DNA of 64,000 bases from Actinomycetes bacterium (GTDB taxonomy: Bacteria > Actinomycetota > Actinomycetes > Mycobacteriales > Mycobacteriaceae), in assembly GCA_023432405.1 (NCBI GenBank), contig JAEYUQ010000001.1, positions 24,396 to 88,395 on the forward strand, in the 5' to 3' direction. How positions within the stretch are numbered: the stretch's first letter is position 1; each line of letters opens with the position of its first letter. The notes beneath the pieces were generated by a model, which was not told the origin of the DNA, made no database searches, and saw nothing but the letters and a program-made list of their open reading frames with translations. This document shows, one piece after another, positions 1 through 9,689 of the stretch. The translations under genes were made by a program, and so were the position numbers.

Positions 1-567
1 CAACCTGTCACAGACTTTGCTGGCCCTCAACCTAAAGAGGCCGTGCAGCGCTGGCTTGAGGCTGTCAGTTCCCAAATTGGCCCTTCTCTTGAAGGGCTTC
101 CCGAAGGCACCGTTATGGCTGGCAGTGAGGAAGAAGCAGGAGAGTCTGAAGATCCTCGTCTTATCAAAGCTGTCGAGCTTATCGACGCCGCTGATTATGC
201 AGGTGCCATAGCTCTCTACGACGAGATTCTGGCAACTGACCCGAAGAATACCGAGGTAATCCAGGCAAGGGATCAGGCTCGCCTCCTTGAGCGGTTAGGT
301 CAAGCAGGGGGCAAGGGTGATGATCTGGTGGCGCAATCTGACGCCGATCCCACCGATCTGGACAAGCAGTATGCCGCTGCAGACCAGCTCATCTCCTCCG
401 GACACGTGGAGGAGGCCTTTGACCGGCTCATCGCGGTGATGAAAACCCTCTCCGGCGAGGAGAAAGAACAGGTGAAGGATCGTATCCTCGAGCTTTTCAC
501 CACCGTGGGTAACACAGAGCCACAAGTTCTGGCTGCCCGCCAGAAACTCGCCAGCGCCCTGTTTTAA
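1..567 (+). CDS. C-terminal part of YbbN/CnoX-type thioredoxin-TPR protein (5' end outside window)
   Basis: The reading frame is open from base 1, so the start lies upstream. The first visible residues (PVTDFAGPQP) match the end of a thioredoxin fold where the last strand and helix lead into the linker. The rest, about residues 45-188, is helical and TPR-like, with the pattern DAADYAGAIALYDEILATDPKN. This is the architecture of YbbN/CnoX thioredoxin-like co-chaperones. In mycobacteria a thioredoxin of this type sits beside glgB, as here, where it converges on glgB. The CxxC region is not in the window, so redox activity cannot be judged. Confidence 0.8.
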   Translation, partial: QPVTDFAGPQPKEAVQRWLEAVSSQIGPSLEGLPEGTVMAGSEEEAGESEDPRLIKAVELIDAADYAGAIALYDEILATDPKNTEVIQARDQARLLERLGQAGGKGDDLVAQSDADPTDLDKQYAAADQLISSGHVEEAFDRLIAVMKTLSGEEKEQVKDRILELFTTVGNTEPQVLAARQKLASALF

Positions 568-603
568 TCCCAGGTGGTTTAACTCCAGCCGGGCGCAGGG
601 AAT

Positions 604-2784
604 TTACCGCTTGAACAGGTAGTACTGGCAGCTCATGGCGGGCACATGCACAGTCAAGCTGTTGTGCTGCCCGTCCCACTCCCGAGGCTGTGTGCTCACT
701 GTCTGCGCTAGGGGATTGCCCGCGCCCTCATAGGCGGCGTCGTCAGTGTTGAGGATGAGTTCCCAGGTTCCCTCGAAGGGCATACCTACGGTGTAATCCG
801 GATAGGAGGTCCCGCCCAAGTTCATAATGGCCAGGATTCCTTCTCCTGTGGGTGCCCAGCGTGTGTAAGCCAAGATGTTGTGATCTGCATCATCGCCCTT
901 GACCCACACGAAACCCTCAGGGCTGAAGTCACGCGCGTAGAGAGCAGGGTGTTCGGCAACCACGCGGTTGAGATCGGTGATGAGCTTATCGACGCCTCGG
1001 TGGTATTCACCCTCCCAGCCTTCTTTACAGTCCCACTGGATAGAGTGGGCTTCAGACCATTCTGTAGGCTGGCCAAATTCTTGGCCTTGGAAGATGAGAG
1101 TCTTGCCAGGATGAGAGAACATATAGCCGTAGAGGGTACGTAGTCCCGCAGCCTTATTCCATGCGTCTCCTGGTAGGCGACCCCACAGGGAGCCTTTCCC
1201 GTGGACAACCTCATCATGGCTAAAGGGGAGAATGAACTTTTCAGAGTAGGCGTACACCATTGAGAATGTGATCTCATTATGGTGGTATTTCCGATTGACA
1301 GGATCTTCAGAGAAGTACTCCAGAGTGTCATTCATCCAGCCCATATTCCACTTCAGGTTGAATCCCAGACCGCCATCCTTGGTGGCGGCTGTCACCCCAG
1401 GCCAGGAGGTGGATTCCTCAGCGATGGTGAGCACGCCGGGGAAGTGCTTGTGCACAGTGGCGTTGGTCTCTTGGAGGAACTGAACTGCCTCCAGGTTTTC
1501 CCTGCCCCCGTACTGGTTGGGTAGCCACTCGCCCTCTTTGCGGGAGTAATCCAGATACAGCATGGAGGCTACGGCGTCCACACGCAGGCCGTCGATATGG
1601 AATTCCTCTACCCAATACAAGGCGTTAGCAAAGAGGAAATTGCGCACCTCATTGCGCCCCCAGTTGAACACATAGGTGCCCCAGTCCCGTTGCTCGCCGC
1701 GGCGCCAATCGGGGTGTTCGTAGAGAGGACGGCCGTCGAAACGGGCGAGAGCCCAATCATCCTTGGGGAAGTGCCCGGGCACCCAGTCCATAATCACGCC
1801 GATACCGCGCTGGTGGAAGGCATCGATAAGGGTGCGCAGCTGCTCGGGGGTGCCCCAGCGGGCAGTGGGGGCGTAGTAGCCGGACACCTGGTAACCCCAG
1901 GATCCGCCGAAGGGGTGCTCAGAGACGGGCATGAACTCCACATGGGTGAAGTGGTGGTCTGCCACGTAGTCCACAAGCTCAGTGGCAAGCTGCTCATAGT
2001 TGAGGCCTTCTTTCCAGGAGCCGAGGTGAACCTCGTAAATGCTCATGGGTTGGGCCTCACTATGGGCAAGGTCGCGCCGGGCAATCCACTCGCTGTCCTG
2101 CCACTCATAGGATTCCTCCGTGACAATGGAGGCGGTGGCCGGGGGTTCCTCGGTTCGTCGTGCCATGGGGTCGGCTTTGTCAATCCGAACTCCCTCAGGA
2201 GTTTGAATGGCGAACTTATAGTGTGCCCCAGCACGAACATCAGGAAGGAAAATCTCCCAAATACCGGAGGAGCCCATAGAGCGCATGGGGTGCTGGGAAC
2301 AGTTCCAGCCGTTGAAGTCTCCCACCACGGCCACCCCCTTGGCATTCGGTGCCCAGACGGTAAAAGCCGTGCCCGTCACGGCGTCGTAATGCTTAACGTG
2401 AGCGCCCAGAACCTCCCAGAGACGCTCATGGCGACCTTCCCCAATGAGGTAGAGATCAGTCTCACCAATGGTGGGCAGGAAGGTGTAGGGATCTGCCAGG
2501 GTGACGGGGTCCTGATCAGGCCAGGTGACGCGGTAGCGATAATCCACGGCGGTGTCAGTATCAAGACGCAGAGCCCAGAGATCGTCGCCAAGGGGGATCA
2601 TGTCCTCAGCGGTATCCCCGCTGAGGAATTCCACCTTCTGAGCGTTAATCTGGCGGGTGCGGACAACGGAGCCACCGTCCGCCAGGGGATGCCACCCATA
2701 GAACTCATGGGGAGCCCAATGCTGACAGTTCCGAAGGAGTTCCATATCTGATGGGGGAATGGCGATGGCGGTGGTGTCTGACAT
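604..2784 (-). CDS. glgB: 1,4-alpha-glucan branching enzyme
   Basis: GlgB forms alpha-1,6 branches by cutting and transferring alpha-1,4-glucan chains in the cytoplasm. The 726-residue length fits actinobacterial GlgB. An N-terminal CBM48-type region is followed by a GH13 barrel with DWVPGHF, the nucleophile motif GLRVDAV near residue 400, the acid/base motif IAEEST near 450 and FSHDEVVHGK. The ATG start is preceded by AAGAGG. It lies downstream of glgE on the same strand with about 120 bp between them, as in mycobacteria, so the two likely act together to make a branched glucan from maltose-1-phosphate. Confidence 0.95.
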   Translation of the reverse strand: MSDTTAIAIPPSDMELLRNCQHWAPHEFYGWHPLADGGSVVRTRQINAQKVEFLSGDTAEDMIPLGDDLWALRLDTDTAVDYRYRVTWPDQDPVTLADPYTFLPTIGETDLYLIGEGRHERLWEVLGAHVKHYDAVTGTAFTVWAPNAKGVAVVGDFNGWNCSQHPMRSMGSSGIWEIFLPDVRAGAHYKFAIQTPEGVRIDKADPMARRTEEPPATASIVTEESYEWQDSEWIARRDLAHSEAQPMSIYEVHLGSWKEGLNYEQLATELVDYVADHHFTHVEFMPVSEHPFGGSWGYQVSGYYAPTARWGTPEQLRTLIDAFHQRGIGVIMDWVPGHFPKDDWALARFDGRPLYEHPDWRRGEQRDWGTYVFNWGRNEVRNFLFANALYWVEEFHIDGLRVDAVASMLYLDYSRKEGEWLPNQYGGRENLEAVQFLQETNATVHKHFPGVLTIAEESTSWPGVTAATKDGGLGFNLKWNMGWMNDTLEYFSEDPVNRKYHHNEITFSMVYAYSEKFILPFSHDEVVHGKGSLWGRLPGDAWNKAAGLRTLYGYMFSHPGKTLIFQGQEFGQPTEWSEAHSIQWDCKEGWEGEYHRGVDKLITDLNRVVAEHPALYARDFSPEGFVWVKGDDADHNILAYTRWAPTGEGILAIMNLGGTSYPDYTVGMPFEGTWELILNTDDAAYEGAGNPLAQTVSTQPREWDGQHNSLTVHVPAMSCQYYLFKR

Positions 2785-2903
2785 AGAAAACCTCTTACCT
2801 TCGGCAGATCAAGCGGGGTGAATCTCAGCCAAAACCGCCTGAACTCAGTGAATCTGTGTACCATTCCACGGTACCGCAGGAAGAGGTTTTTATGTCGAGA
2901 AAG

Positions 2904-4916
2904 CTAACCTCGGTAATCGGTGACTGTGCGCCAGCTGAGTTGTTCTCTGAGACCTTCTGGAACCTGTGGGAGTTCGAGGACATGAGCCACGTTGAAATGG
3001 GGATCAAGTCTCACATAGTTATCCGCCCACCACTGCCAGTCAGCACCAGTAATGACGTCATGAACCAGGAAGTTTTCCTCGCCTTCCAATCCCAAGGCAG
3101 CAAGATCCAGGTGGACCGTCGTTTCCTGGATGTTATGTGGATCGAGGGTGACCACCACGAGCACACAGTCTCCGGTTACGGGATCTACCTTGGAATATGC
3201 CAAGACTTGATCGCTATCCGTGTCATGGAAGTGCAGGCAGCGCAGTTGCTGGAGAGCAGGGTGCTCCCGGCGGATGGTGTTGAGCATGGTGATGTAGGGT
3301 TCCAGGGATTCTCCACGCTCAAGAGCGCCTGCGAAGTCCCGAGGGCGAAGCTCGTATTTCTCCGAGTTGAGATACTCCTCACTGCCGGGCGCCACGGGTA
3401 CATTCTCATAGAGTTCAAAACCCGAATACATTCCCCACAGAGGCGACATTGTGGTGGCTAGAGTAGCCCGAATGGCGAAAGCTGGTTTCCCACCGTCTAC
3501 AAGGAAAGCGTGGAGAATATCTGGGGTATTGACGAAGAGATTGGGACGCGCGTAATCGGCTAGTTCGGTGATTTCTGTACCAAACTCTATGAGCTCAGCT
3601 TTGGTGTTCTTCCAGGTGAAGTAGCTGTAGGACTGCGAGAAACCGCACTTTGCTAGGCCGTAGAGTCGAGCTGGACGAGTGAAGGCTTCTGCAAGGAAAA
3701 TGACCTCGGGGTGATCCACATGGATTCCGGCAATAAGCCTGCTCCAAAACTGTGCGGGTTTGGTGTGAGGATTATCCACCCGGAAGGTATGGATACCCAG
3801 GCCAATCCAGTGGCGAACCACCCGATCAATTTCCTGGTAGATGCCAGGGAAGTCATTGGTGAAATTCAGGGGATAGATATCCTGATATTTCTTGGGCGGG
3901 TTTTCTGCGAAGGCGATGGTTCCATCGGGCAAGGTGGTGAAGAACTCTGGATGTTCCGTAGCCCAGGGGTGATCCGGAGCGCACTGAAGAGCTAAATCAA
4001 TGGCTACCTCTAGCCCTAAGGTGTTGGCATAATCCACAAGATGCTTGAAATCCTCCTCATCTCCTAGAAGGGGATTGAGTGCATCGTGGCCGCCTTCAGC
4101 AGAGCCGATGGCCCACGGGGAACCGACGTCCTCAGGGTCTGGGTTAAGGGTGTTATTGCGTCCCTTCCGGTTAATTTTCCCCACGGGGTGAATCGGCGGG
4201 AAGTACACAGTATCGAAACCCATATCTGCAATTCGTTGCAGCTCATGTTCGGTCGTGGCGAAAGTTCCGTGAATTGGCTGACCATTCTCATCCCAGCCTC
4301 CCGTGGAGCGCGGGAAGAGCTCATACCAGGAGTTCACCAGGGCGCTACGGCGCTCCACCCTGACGTTATAGACGTTACTGCGGCGTACTCCTTCCCGAAG
4401 GGGGTAGCGGGTAAGAAGCTGTGTGGTGTGCTCATCAAGGGCCTGAGCGACGCACTCAGCAGGAGATTTACCACTGCGCAAGTTCTCAATAATGTTATCC
4501 AGGAGCTCATGGTGCTCTGCGGGGACGGTATCTTTGGCCCGAGTGAACAGTTCCGCGCCAACCTCTAGGTCATTCCACATCTGAATAGAGTTTTGCCCTG
4601 CGGCGATTTTTGCTCGCACGGCATGGCGCCAGGTCTCCACCGGATCAAGCCATGCGTCGATTCGGAATTGCCACATTCCCTCCCGATTGGGGGTAAAAAC
4701 CGCGTGGACACGATCTTCAATAAAAACATCTTTATGCATGGGGATTGCCGCTATGGGGGTATCATCCGGCCCGGAGACTACTAGTGTGGCGGAGACTGCG
4801 TCATGGCCTTCTCTCCAGACGAGTGCTGTGACGGGAACTACCTCTCCAACCACTGCTTTTGAGGGAATCCGGCGTTCTGAAACTACCGGACGGACATCAT
4901 CAATCTGAGCGGACAT
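2904..4916 (-). CDS. glgE: Alpha-1,4-glucan:maltose-1-phosphate maltosyltransferase
   Basis: GlgE extends alpha-1,4-glucans with maltosyl units from maltose-1-phosphate. The 670-residue protein has an N-terminal beta-sandwich and a GH13_3 barrel. FRVDNPHTK (near residue 377) carries the nucleophile Asp and FLAEAFTRP (near 404) the acid/base Glu. FVNTPDIL further along is typical of GlgE and separates it from ordinary amylases. GGAAAG-like bases upstream (GGAAAGAAG) act as ribosome binding site for the ATG. It is the first gene of a glgE-glgB pair and diverges from an ABC ATPase gene. The trehalose-side genes (treS, pep2) are not in the window. Confidence 0.95.
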   Translation of the reverse strand: MSAQIDDVRPVVSERRIPSKAVVGEVVPVTALVWREGHDAVSATLVVSGPDDTPIAAIPMHKDVFIEDRVHAVFTPNREGMWQFRIDAWLDPVETWRHAVRAKIAAGQNSIQMWNDLEVGAELFTRAKDTVPAEHHELLDNIIENLRSGKSPAECVAQALDEHTTQLLTRYPLREGVRRSNVYNVRVERRSALVNSWYELFPRSTGGWDENGQPIHGTFATTEHELQRIADMGFDTVYFPPIHPVGKINRKGRNNTLNPDPEDVGSPWAIGSAEGGHDALNPLLGDEEDFKHLVDYANTLGLEVAIDLALQCAPDHPWATEHPEFFTTLPDGTIAFAENPPKKYQDIYPLNFTNDFPGIYQEIDRVVRHWIGLGIHTFRVDNPHTKPAQFWSRLIAGIHVDHPEVIFLAEAFTRPARLYGLAKCGFSQSYSYFTWKNTKAELIEFGTEITELADYARPNLFVNTPDILHAFLVDGGKPAFAIRATLATTMSPLWGMYSGFELYENVPVAPGSEEYLNSEKYELRPRDFAGALERGESLEPYITMLNTIRREHPALQQLRCLHFHDTDSDQVLAYSKVDPVTGDCVLVVVTLDPHNIQETTVHLDLAALGLEGEENFLVHDVITGADWQWWADNYVRLDPHFNVAHVLELPQVPEGLREQLSWRTVTDYRG

Positions 4917-5041
4917 AAGCTTCTTTCCGGCCTTTCGATGAGGGCAGATAATGGTTTTGAGTGAAAGCCTAATACGCCACAGTGCTTTTCATCTGAGTGC
5001 CGAACTTTCCGGAGTGCAGAAGTCTCAGGCATGATGAGGGG

Positions 5042-5866
5042 GTGACTAGTTCTTTTGACGTGTTGATAGATATGCAGGACGTCTCGGTGATCCGCGGCGG
5101 AAAGACGCTTGTGGGACCGCTGAGCTGGCAGGTAACTGCGGGGCAGCGGTGGGCTGTCATTGGGCCGAATGGGGCTGGCAAAACCACCTTGGTGCGGGTA
5201 GCTACTGCTGAGGAGTACCCCTCTCGAGGGGTGGTCCGTATTTTGGGTGAGCGCCTTGGGCGGACTGAAATTCGGGATTTGCGAGCATCCATAGGTTTAT
5301 CCTCCTCTGCTGTGGGGAATCGAATTCCACCAGATGAAAAGGTAGGGGACTTAGTTATTTCGGCGGGGTACGCAATCCTCGGGCGCTGGCGCGAAGAGTA
5401 CGACGACACCGACGAAGACCAAGCTCGGGACATCCTAGAGCAGGTGGGGGCCTATCATCTGGTGGATCGTACCTGGGGCACACTCTCTGAAGGAGAGCGC
5501 AAGAGGGTACTCTTGGCGCGAGCTCTCATGATTGATCCTGAGCTCTTGGTGTTAGACGAGCCTACAGCAGGTATGGATCTCGGGGGCCGCGAAGACTTGG
5601 TCACCTATTTGACGGAGCTTGCGGCTGATCCCGAGGCGCCGACGATTATCATGATTACTCACCATGTTGAGGAAATTCCCGAGGGTTTTACTCACGCTCT
5701 TCTGTTGGATGGTGGTGCCATTATCGACGCCGGACCTATCGACGCCGTTTTAAACTCTGAGAATCTTTCCAAGGCATTCCACCAGGATATTCAGTTGGAT
5801 AGGGTGGGAGATCGCTTCTTCGCCCGTCGAGCTCACTCTAGCCCTGGCCTCCACCGCACAAACTAA
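5042..5866 (+). CDS. Stand-alone ABC transporter ATP-binding protein
   Basis: The protein has the complete ABC ATPase set: Walker A GPNGAGKTT, signature LSEGERKR, Walker B LLVLDEPTAG with the catalytic Glu, and the switch His in ITHHVEEI. It resembles the iron-chelate/ModF-like group of single-domain ATPases. No permease or binding-protein gene is adjacent, so its partner and substrate are unknown. I chose GTG at 5042 (MTSSFDV) over an earlier frame start at 4997, whose first 15 residues look non-coding. No good Shine-Dalgarno sequence is present and ATG 5072 is an alternative. It diverges from glgE. Confidence 0.85.
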   Translation: MTSSFDVLIDMQDVSVIRGGKTLVGPLSWQVTAGQRWAVIGPNGAGKTTLVRVATAEEYPSRGVVRILGERLGRTEIRDLRASIGLSSSAVGNRIPPDEKVGDLVISAGYAILGRWREEYDDTDEDQARDILEQVGAYHLVDRTWGTLSEGERKRVLLARALMIDPELLVLDEPTAGMDLGGREDLVTYLTELAADPEAPTIIMITHHVEEIPEGFTHALLLDGGAIIDAGPIDAVLNSENLSKAFHQDIQLDRVGDRFFARRAHSSPGLHRTN

Positions 5867-5895
5867 TCCCTCATCCATCCCGACAAGGAGACACC

Positions 5896-6702
5896 ATGAT
5901 AAGGCGCACCCCCACAGATCGGTTGGACGCGCGCCTTGCGGCCACGGTCATGCTTCTTCGGGACGTCCCTGATACCGGCGGTATCGAAGTCTTTATCCAA
6001 GAGCGGGCTGATACTATGCCGAACTATCCGAATGTGGTGGTTTTCCCTGGTGGGGGAGTAGATAAGCGCGATTTGCCCAACTACAGTGATGACCTTTCGT
6101 CGCTGTGGTCTGGACGCTCTCGCATCGAGGTAGCACGGCAGATGAAAACCACAGTGACCCGGGCGCACGCTATCTACTTTGCAGCAGTTCGAGAGCTGTT
6201 TGAGGAAACCGGAACTCTTCTCGCTGTGGATGAGAACGGCGAGAAGGTATTGGATGCTTCCTCATACCATGCGGAACGTTTAGAGCTTGTGAGCAAACGA
6301 AGTTCTCTATCCGAAGTTTTTCACCGCCATAATCTCAAAATCCGCTCCGACCTTCTTATGCCTATTGACCGCTGGGTAGGAACCTCAGATAAAAACACTC
6401 GCTTTGATGTCATGAACTTTGTGGCTCGGCGCCCTACACGTCAGGAACCAGATGGGAATAACTCTGAAACTAAGGATTGGGGTTGGTTTACACCCGAGGT
6501 AATTCTCAGGGGATGGCGGAATCGCTATATCAAATTAGCCCTTAATACGTGGTATCAGATTAAAGAATTAAGCCAATTCGCCTCCGTGTCAGAGGCCTTG
6601 GAATGTGCAGCTCAGCGCCAGGTTCCTACCTTTAACGGGGATGACTACTCCAACGCTATCTACGCAGAGTTCTTTGGGAAAACCAAAGGGAAACTCCTGT
6701 GA
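5896..6702 (+). CDS. NUDIX hydrolase
   Basis: A 268-residue NUDIX-family protein. The box is split by an insertion: the glycine-rich start (VVVFPGGGVDKRD) is separated from the helix RELFEETGTLLA, which holds the metal-binding REXXEE. This insertion is common in larger actinobacterial NUDIX enzymes related to CoA or nucleotide pyrophosphatases. The substrate cannot be read from sequence. AAGGAG seven bases before the ATG supports the start. Its stop overlaps the next gene's start (GTGA), so the two are co-translated. Confidence 0.85.
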   Translation: MIRRTPTDRLDARLAATVMLLRDVPDTGGIEVFIQERADTMPNYPNVVVFPGGGVDKRDLPNYSDDLSSLWSGRSRIEVARQMKTTVTRAHAIYFAAVRELFEETGTLLAVDENGEKVLDASSYHAERLELVSKRSSLSEVFHRHNLKIRSDLLMPIDRWVGTSDKNTRFDVMNFVARRPTRQEPDGNNSETKDWGWFTPEVILRGWRNRYIKLALNTWYQIKELSQFASVSEALECAAQRQVPTFNGDDYSNAIYAEFFGKTKGKLL

Positions 6703-7856
6703 GTTTTACACTCGCTGAAGTTCAGTTCCTGGATTCCTATAGAGACGCTGCCCAGGACATTGAGTTTGAGCTTAGTTCTCGTGCTGCCCTGGCAGATGCT
6801 CAGAAAGCCCGTGATGCCTTCGGGCAGTGGGGGCGTGCTGTTGTGGAGTGGGCAGCGGCGCGTCGCCAGAGCGCAGGAAAAGTGCCCGACTGGTGGCTTG
6901 TAGATCACGAATCCGCTCAGCAAGCCACTCAGCGCGCAGTGGCACAGGTGCGGGCTGAGCGCCTTGCCCGGTGTCTTCCGGGCGCTTGTGTCCATGACGT
7001 CACCTGTTCCATTGGAACCGAGTCACTATCCCTGGTGGAGGCGGGGTTGAGTTATCTGGGAAGTGACGTAGATCCTGTCCGTGTGCTCATGGCACAGATG
7101 AATACCCGCGAGCTTTCCTCGACAACCATCCTTCGCGCTGATGCCCTGCGTCGTGTATCCACCCCGGATGTGGTGGTGGCTGACCCAGCACGCAGAACCC
7201 AAGGCCGACGTCTCATACGCCCGGACCAGCTTCTGCCCCCTCTGCCGGAACTTCTTCAGGCCTGGAATGGATACCCTCTGGCGGTGAAATGTGCCCCTGG
7301 AATTGATTACTCCCAGTGGGGAGGGCTTGCCAGTGTTGTGAGCGTGGATGGTGCGGTGAAGGAGACCTGCCTCTATACCCCCGAACTCTCGGAGGGGCTT
7401 CGCAGAGAAGCGGTAGTGGTGCGTCGTGGCACCCGTGATGTACTTACTGATGCTGAGCCGGGGGACGTCGGCCAGGGAGAGCCAGGAGATTACATCATTG
7501 ATCCCGATGGGGCGGTGGTGCGTGCGGGGTTAGTGAGGCAGTATGCCTGTAGGGAGGGGTTATGGATGCTAGATGAGCGCATTGCGTATGTTACCGGGAA
7601 TCATATTCCGGCAGGAATGAGTGGTTTTAAAATTCTGGAACGGGTTGGCCTGAAGAAACTGGGCCAGGCGCTTCGCGCGTATCACTGTGGTTCGGCGGAA
7701 ATCCTGGTGAGAGGTGTGGATGTAGACCCGGATCAGTTGAGGAAAAAGTTGAAGTTAAAAGGGGATAGAGCGGTTGCTGTGGTGGTGACCAGGATAGGAT
7801 CGGCAGGCGTGGCTTTCATTTGCGAGAGTCGTGAACTAAGTTGTCTATCTAATTAG
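6699..7856 (+). CDS. Class I SAM-dependent methyltransferase with THUMP-like C-terminus
   Basis: The 385-residue protein has a Rossmann methyltransferase core with motif I VTCSIGTESLSL, an acidic ribose-binding motif GSDVDPVR and a catalytic-loop motif DPARRTQGRR, which resembles the DPPR loops of RNA methyltransferases. The C-terminal ~90 residues (PAGMSGFKILERV, LVRGVDVDPD) match what I know as the THUMP-like domain of actinobacterial homologues. An RNA substrate is an inference. Start GTG 6699 overlaps the NUDIX stop and is preceded by AAAGGG. Confidence 0.8.
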   Translation: MSFTLAEVQFLDSYRDAAQDIEFELSSRAALADAQKARDAFGQWGRAVVEWAAARRQSAGKVPDWWLVDHESAQQATQRAVAQVRAERLARCLPGACVHDVTCSIGTESLSLVEAGLSYLGSDVDPVRVLMAQMNTRELSSTTILRADALRRVSTPDVVVADPARRTQGRRLIRPDQLLPPLPELLQAWNGYPLAVKCAPGIDYSQWGGLASVVSVDGAVKETCLYTPELSEGLRREAVVVRRGTRDVLTDAEPGDVGQGEPGDYIIDPDGAVVRAGLVRQYACREGLWMLDERIAYVTGNHIPAGMSGFKILERVGLKKLGQALRAYHCGSAEILVRGVDVDPDQLRKKLKLKGDRAVAVVVTRIGSAGVAFICESRELSCLSN

Positions 7857-7867
7857 ACTGTGTTGTC

Positions 7868-7873
7868 TATACT
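7868..7873 (+). promoter_or_regulatory. Candidate -10 element for etfBA
   Basis: TATACT lies about 65 bp before the etfB start in a 62-bp gap. It sits within short direct repeats (GTTGTCTAT and ACTGTGTTG, each twice between 7840 and 7879). No convincing -35 box is seen. Confidence 0.4.
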
Positions 7874-7938
7874 GTGTTGAAACTGGACTGTCCTGCACCC
7901 CGGCAGAACAGGAAGCAATGAAGCAGGAAGGTGTTTCT

Positions 7939-8736
7939 ATGCCCGCCATTGTGGCGCTTGTGAAAATAGTCCCGGATTTTCTCGCGGAGAAGAAACTCAC
8001 GGAGAACAACACCGTGGATAGAACCTCGGGAGCCCAGGTACTCGATGAAATTAGTCAGGCCTCTCTGGAACGGGCACTGCGTCTCAAAGAGGCCTATCCA
8101 GATGCTGATTACCGTGTGATTGCTCTGGCTATGGGGCCTGCCACCATTGATGAAGGGTTGCGCAAAGCCCTTGCAATGGGAGCAGATCAGGCTATCCATA
8201 TCCACGATGATGCCCTGGCTGGCTCAGACGTCTATGGAACAGCTCGCAGCCTGGCAGCAGCAATTCGGCGTATCGAGGATGTTGCACTAGTAGTAGCCGG
8301 AGCTGGTTCCTCGGATGGTGAAACCTTAACGACGCCCGCTATAGTTGCCGAATACTTGAATCTCCCGGTTTTGAGTTTCCTCTTCAAGGTGGACATCAAT
8401 GGGGACGTTCTCACTGGAATGCGCGGATCACCTGAGGGAATGCACGTTCTAGAAGCTCAGCTTCCGGCAGTGGTGACTGTGACTGACCGTGGCGTGGAGC
8501 CTCGGTTCCCTAATTTCAAGTCCATGATGGCAGCCAAGAAAGCGGACGTTCCCGTCTGGGGCTTGGCTGATCTTGGAATATCACCTCAGGAGGTGGGTCA
8601 CACGGGTGCTTTGGCGAATGTCATCGAGGCTGTGGAGCTTCCACCCCGAGAAGGCGGTGAGGTTATTGTTGCCGATGATCCCGCAGACACAGCCCGCACC
8701 ATTGTTGATTTCCTCCTTGATAGAAAGCTGGTGTAG
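7939..8736 (+). CDS. etfB: Electron transfer flavoprotein beta subunit
   Basis: EtfB (FixA) pairs with EtfA to pass electrons from acyl-CoA and other dehydrogenases to the quinone pool. The start MPAIVALVKIVPD is the family N-terminus, so I chose ATG 7939, preceded by AGGAAGG, over an in-frame ATG at 7918. AMGADQAIHI and the stretch around VVAGAGSSDGETLTTPAIVAE are AMP/nucleotide-binding regions of the beta subunit. It is followed after 2 bp by etfA. Confidence 0.93.
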   Translation: MPAIVALVKIVPDFLAEKKLTENNTVDRTSGAQVLDEISQASLERALRLKEAYPDADYRVIALAMGPATIDEGLRKALAMGADQAIHIHDDALAGSDVYGTARSLAAAIRRIEDVALVVAGAGSSDGETLTTPAIVAEYLNLPVLSFLFKVDINGDVLTGMRGSPEGMHVLEAQLPAVVTVTDRGVEPRFPNFKSMMAAKKADVPVWGLADLGISPQEVGHTGALANVIEAVELPPREGGEVIVADDPADTARTIVDFLLDRKLV

Positions 8737-8738
8737 CC

Positions 8739-9689
8739 ATGACCCAGTCGTATGTCTTAGTTGAACACGCTGACGGGGTAGTCAGCCCCAAAACCTACCC
8801 ACTGCTCGCCGCGGCGAAGCAATGGGGTGAGGCTGCGGCTGTGGTTGTCGGGCAGCGCGGAGATCACGAGCCTCTCGTCGAAGACCTCGCAGCTCACGGA
8901 GCTGATCGCATAGTGGGAGCCTGGGCCCCGGACTATGCTGCGCGTCTGATTACTCCCGAACTGGATGCTCTCCAACACCTTGCCACCGAGGAGCCTGGAG
9001 CTGTGTTTGTTTATAAAGGGCCTCAGGGCTCCGAGATTGGAGGGCGCTTAGGAGCTCGCCTTAACTCCGGTTTTGTGAACAATGTGTCTCAGCTCAATGA
9101 GGACAAGACAGTAGGTGTCAAAATTTTCGCCGATTCTGTTCTCTCCACTGTGCGCACCTCAGGCTCTAGCCCTGTGTACGCCTTGCGCAATGAAGATTTC
9201 GGCACCCCAGCACCAGGGGCGGGAACCGTCAGTGAGTTGGAACTTCCACCAGCAACCCATCTGGATGCCAGGGTGGTCAAACACAACCCGCCCCGGAAGG
9301 CTCAGCGTCCCCCAATCAGTCAGGCTCACACCGTCATTGCCGGTGGACGTGGCGTTGGAGATGACGGTTTCAGCGAGTATGTAGAACCCCTTGCCGACGC
9401 CCTCGGTGCCGGTATAGGTGCTACGCGCGACGTCGTCGAGTTAGGGTGGATTAACGGTGGTGCCCAGATTGGTCTTTCTGGTCAGGTGATTGCCCCACAG
9501 CTCTATATTGGTCTGGGTATTTCGGGAAACGTGTATCACACCGGAGGAATCCTTGGCTCCGACACCATCATTTCCATCAACTCAGATGAGGAAGCTCCGA
9601 TTTTTGAGATTTCCGATCTGGGAGTTGTCGGTGATGTAGAGGACATTGTTCCTGCACTCATCGAAGAGCTGAAGGCGCGTCGCTCCTAA
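8739..9689 (+). CDS. etfA: Electron transfer flavoprotein alpha subunit
   Basis: EtfA (FixB) carries the FAD of the ETF heterodimer. The C-terminal FAD domain is clear: VIAGGRGVG, GATRDVVELGW, GLSGQVIAPQLYIGLGISG and NSDEEAPIFEISDLGVVGD, in the expected order over residues 200-310. The ATG begins 2 bp after the etfB stop. Cysteine desulfurase follows directly, as in corynebacteria and mycobacteria, although the two functions are not obviously linked. Confidence 0.93.
   Translation: MTQSYVLVEHADGVVSPKTYPLLAAAKQWGEAAAVVVGQRGDHEPLVEDLAAHGADRIVGAWAPDYAARLITPELDALQHLATEEPGAVFVYKGPQGSEIGGRLGARLNSGFVNNVSQLNEDKTVGVKIFADSVLSTVRTSGSSPVYALRNEDFGTPAPGAGTVSELELPPATHLDARVVKHNPPRKAQRPPISQAHTVIAGGRGVGDDGFSEYVEPLADALGAGIGATRDVVELGWINGGAQIGLSGQVIAPQLYIGLGISGNVYHTGGILGSDTIISINSDEEAPIFEISDLGVVGDVEDIVPALIEELKARRS

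Noticed and set aside
1597..2751. Long open frame (384 codons) antisense to glgB
   Set aside because: It mirrors the codon structure of a confident glgB, has no ribosome binding site and no recognisable domain.
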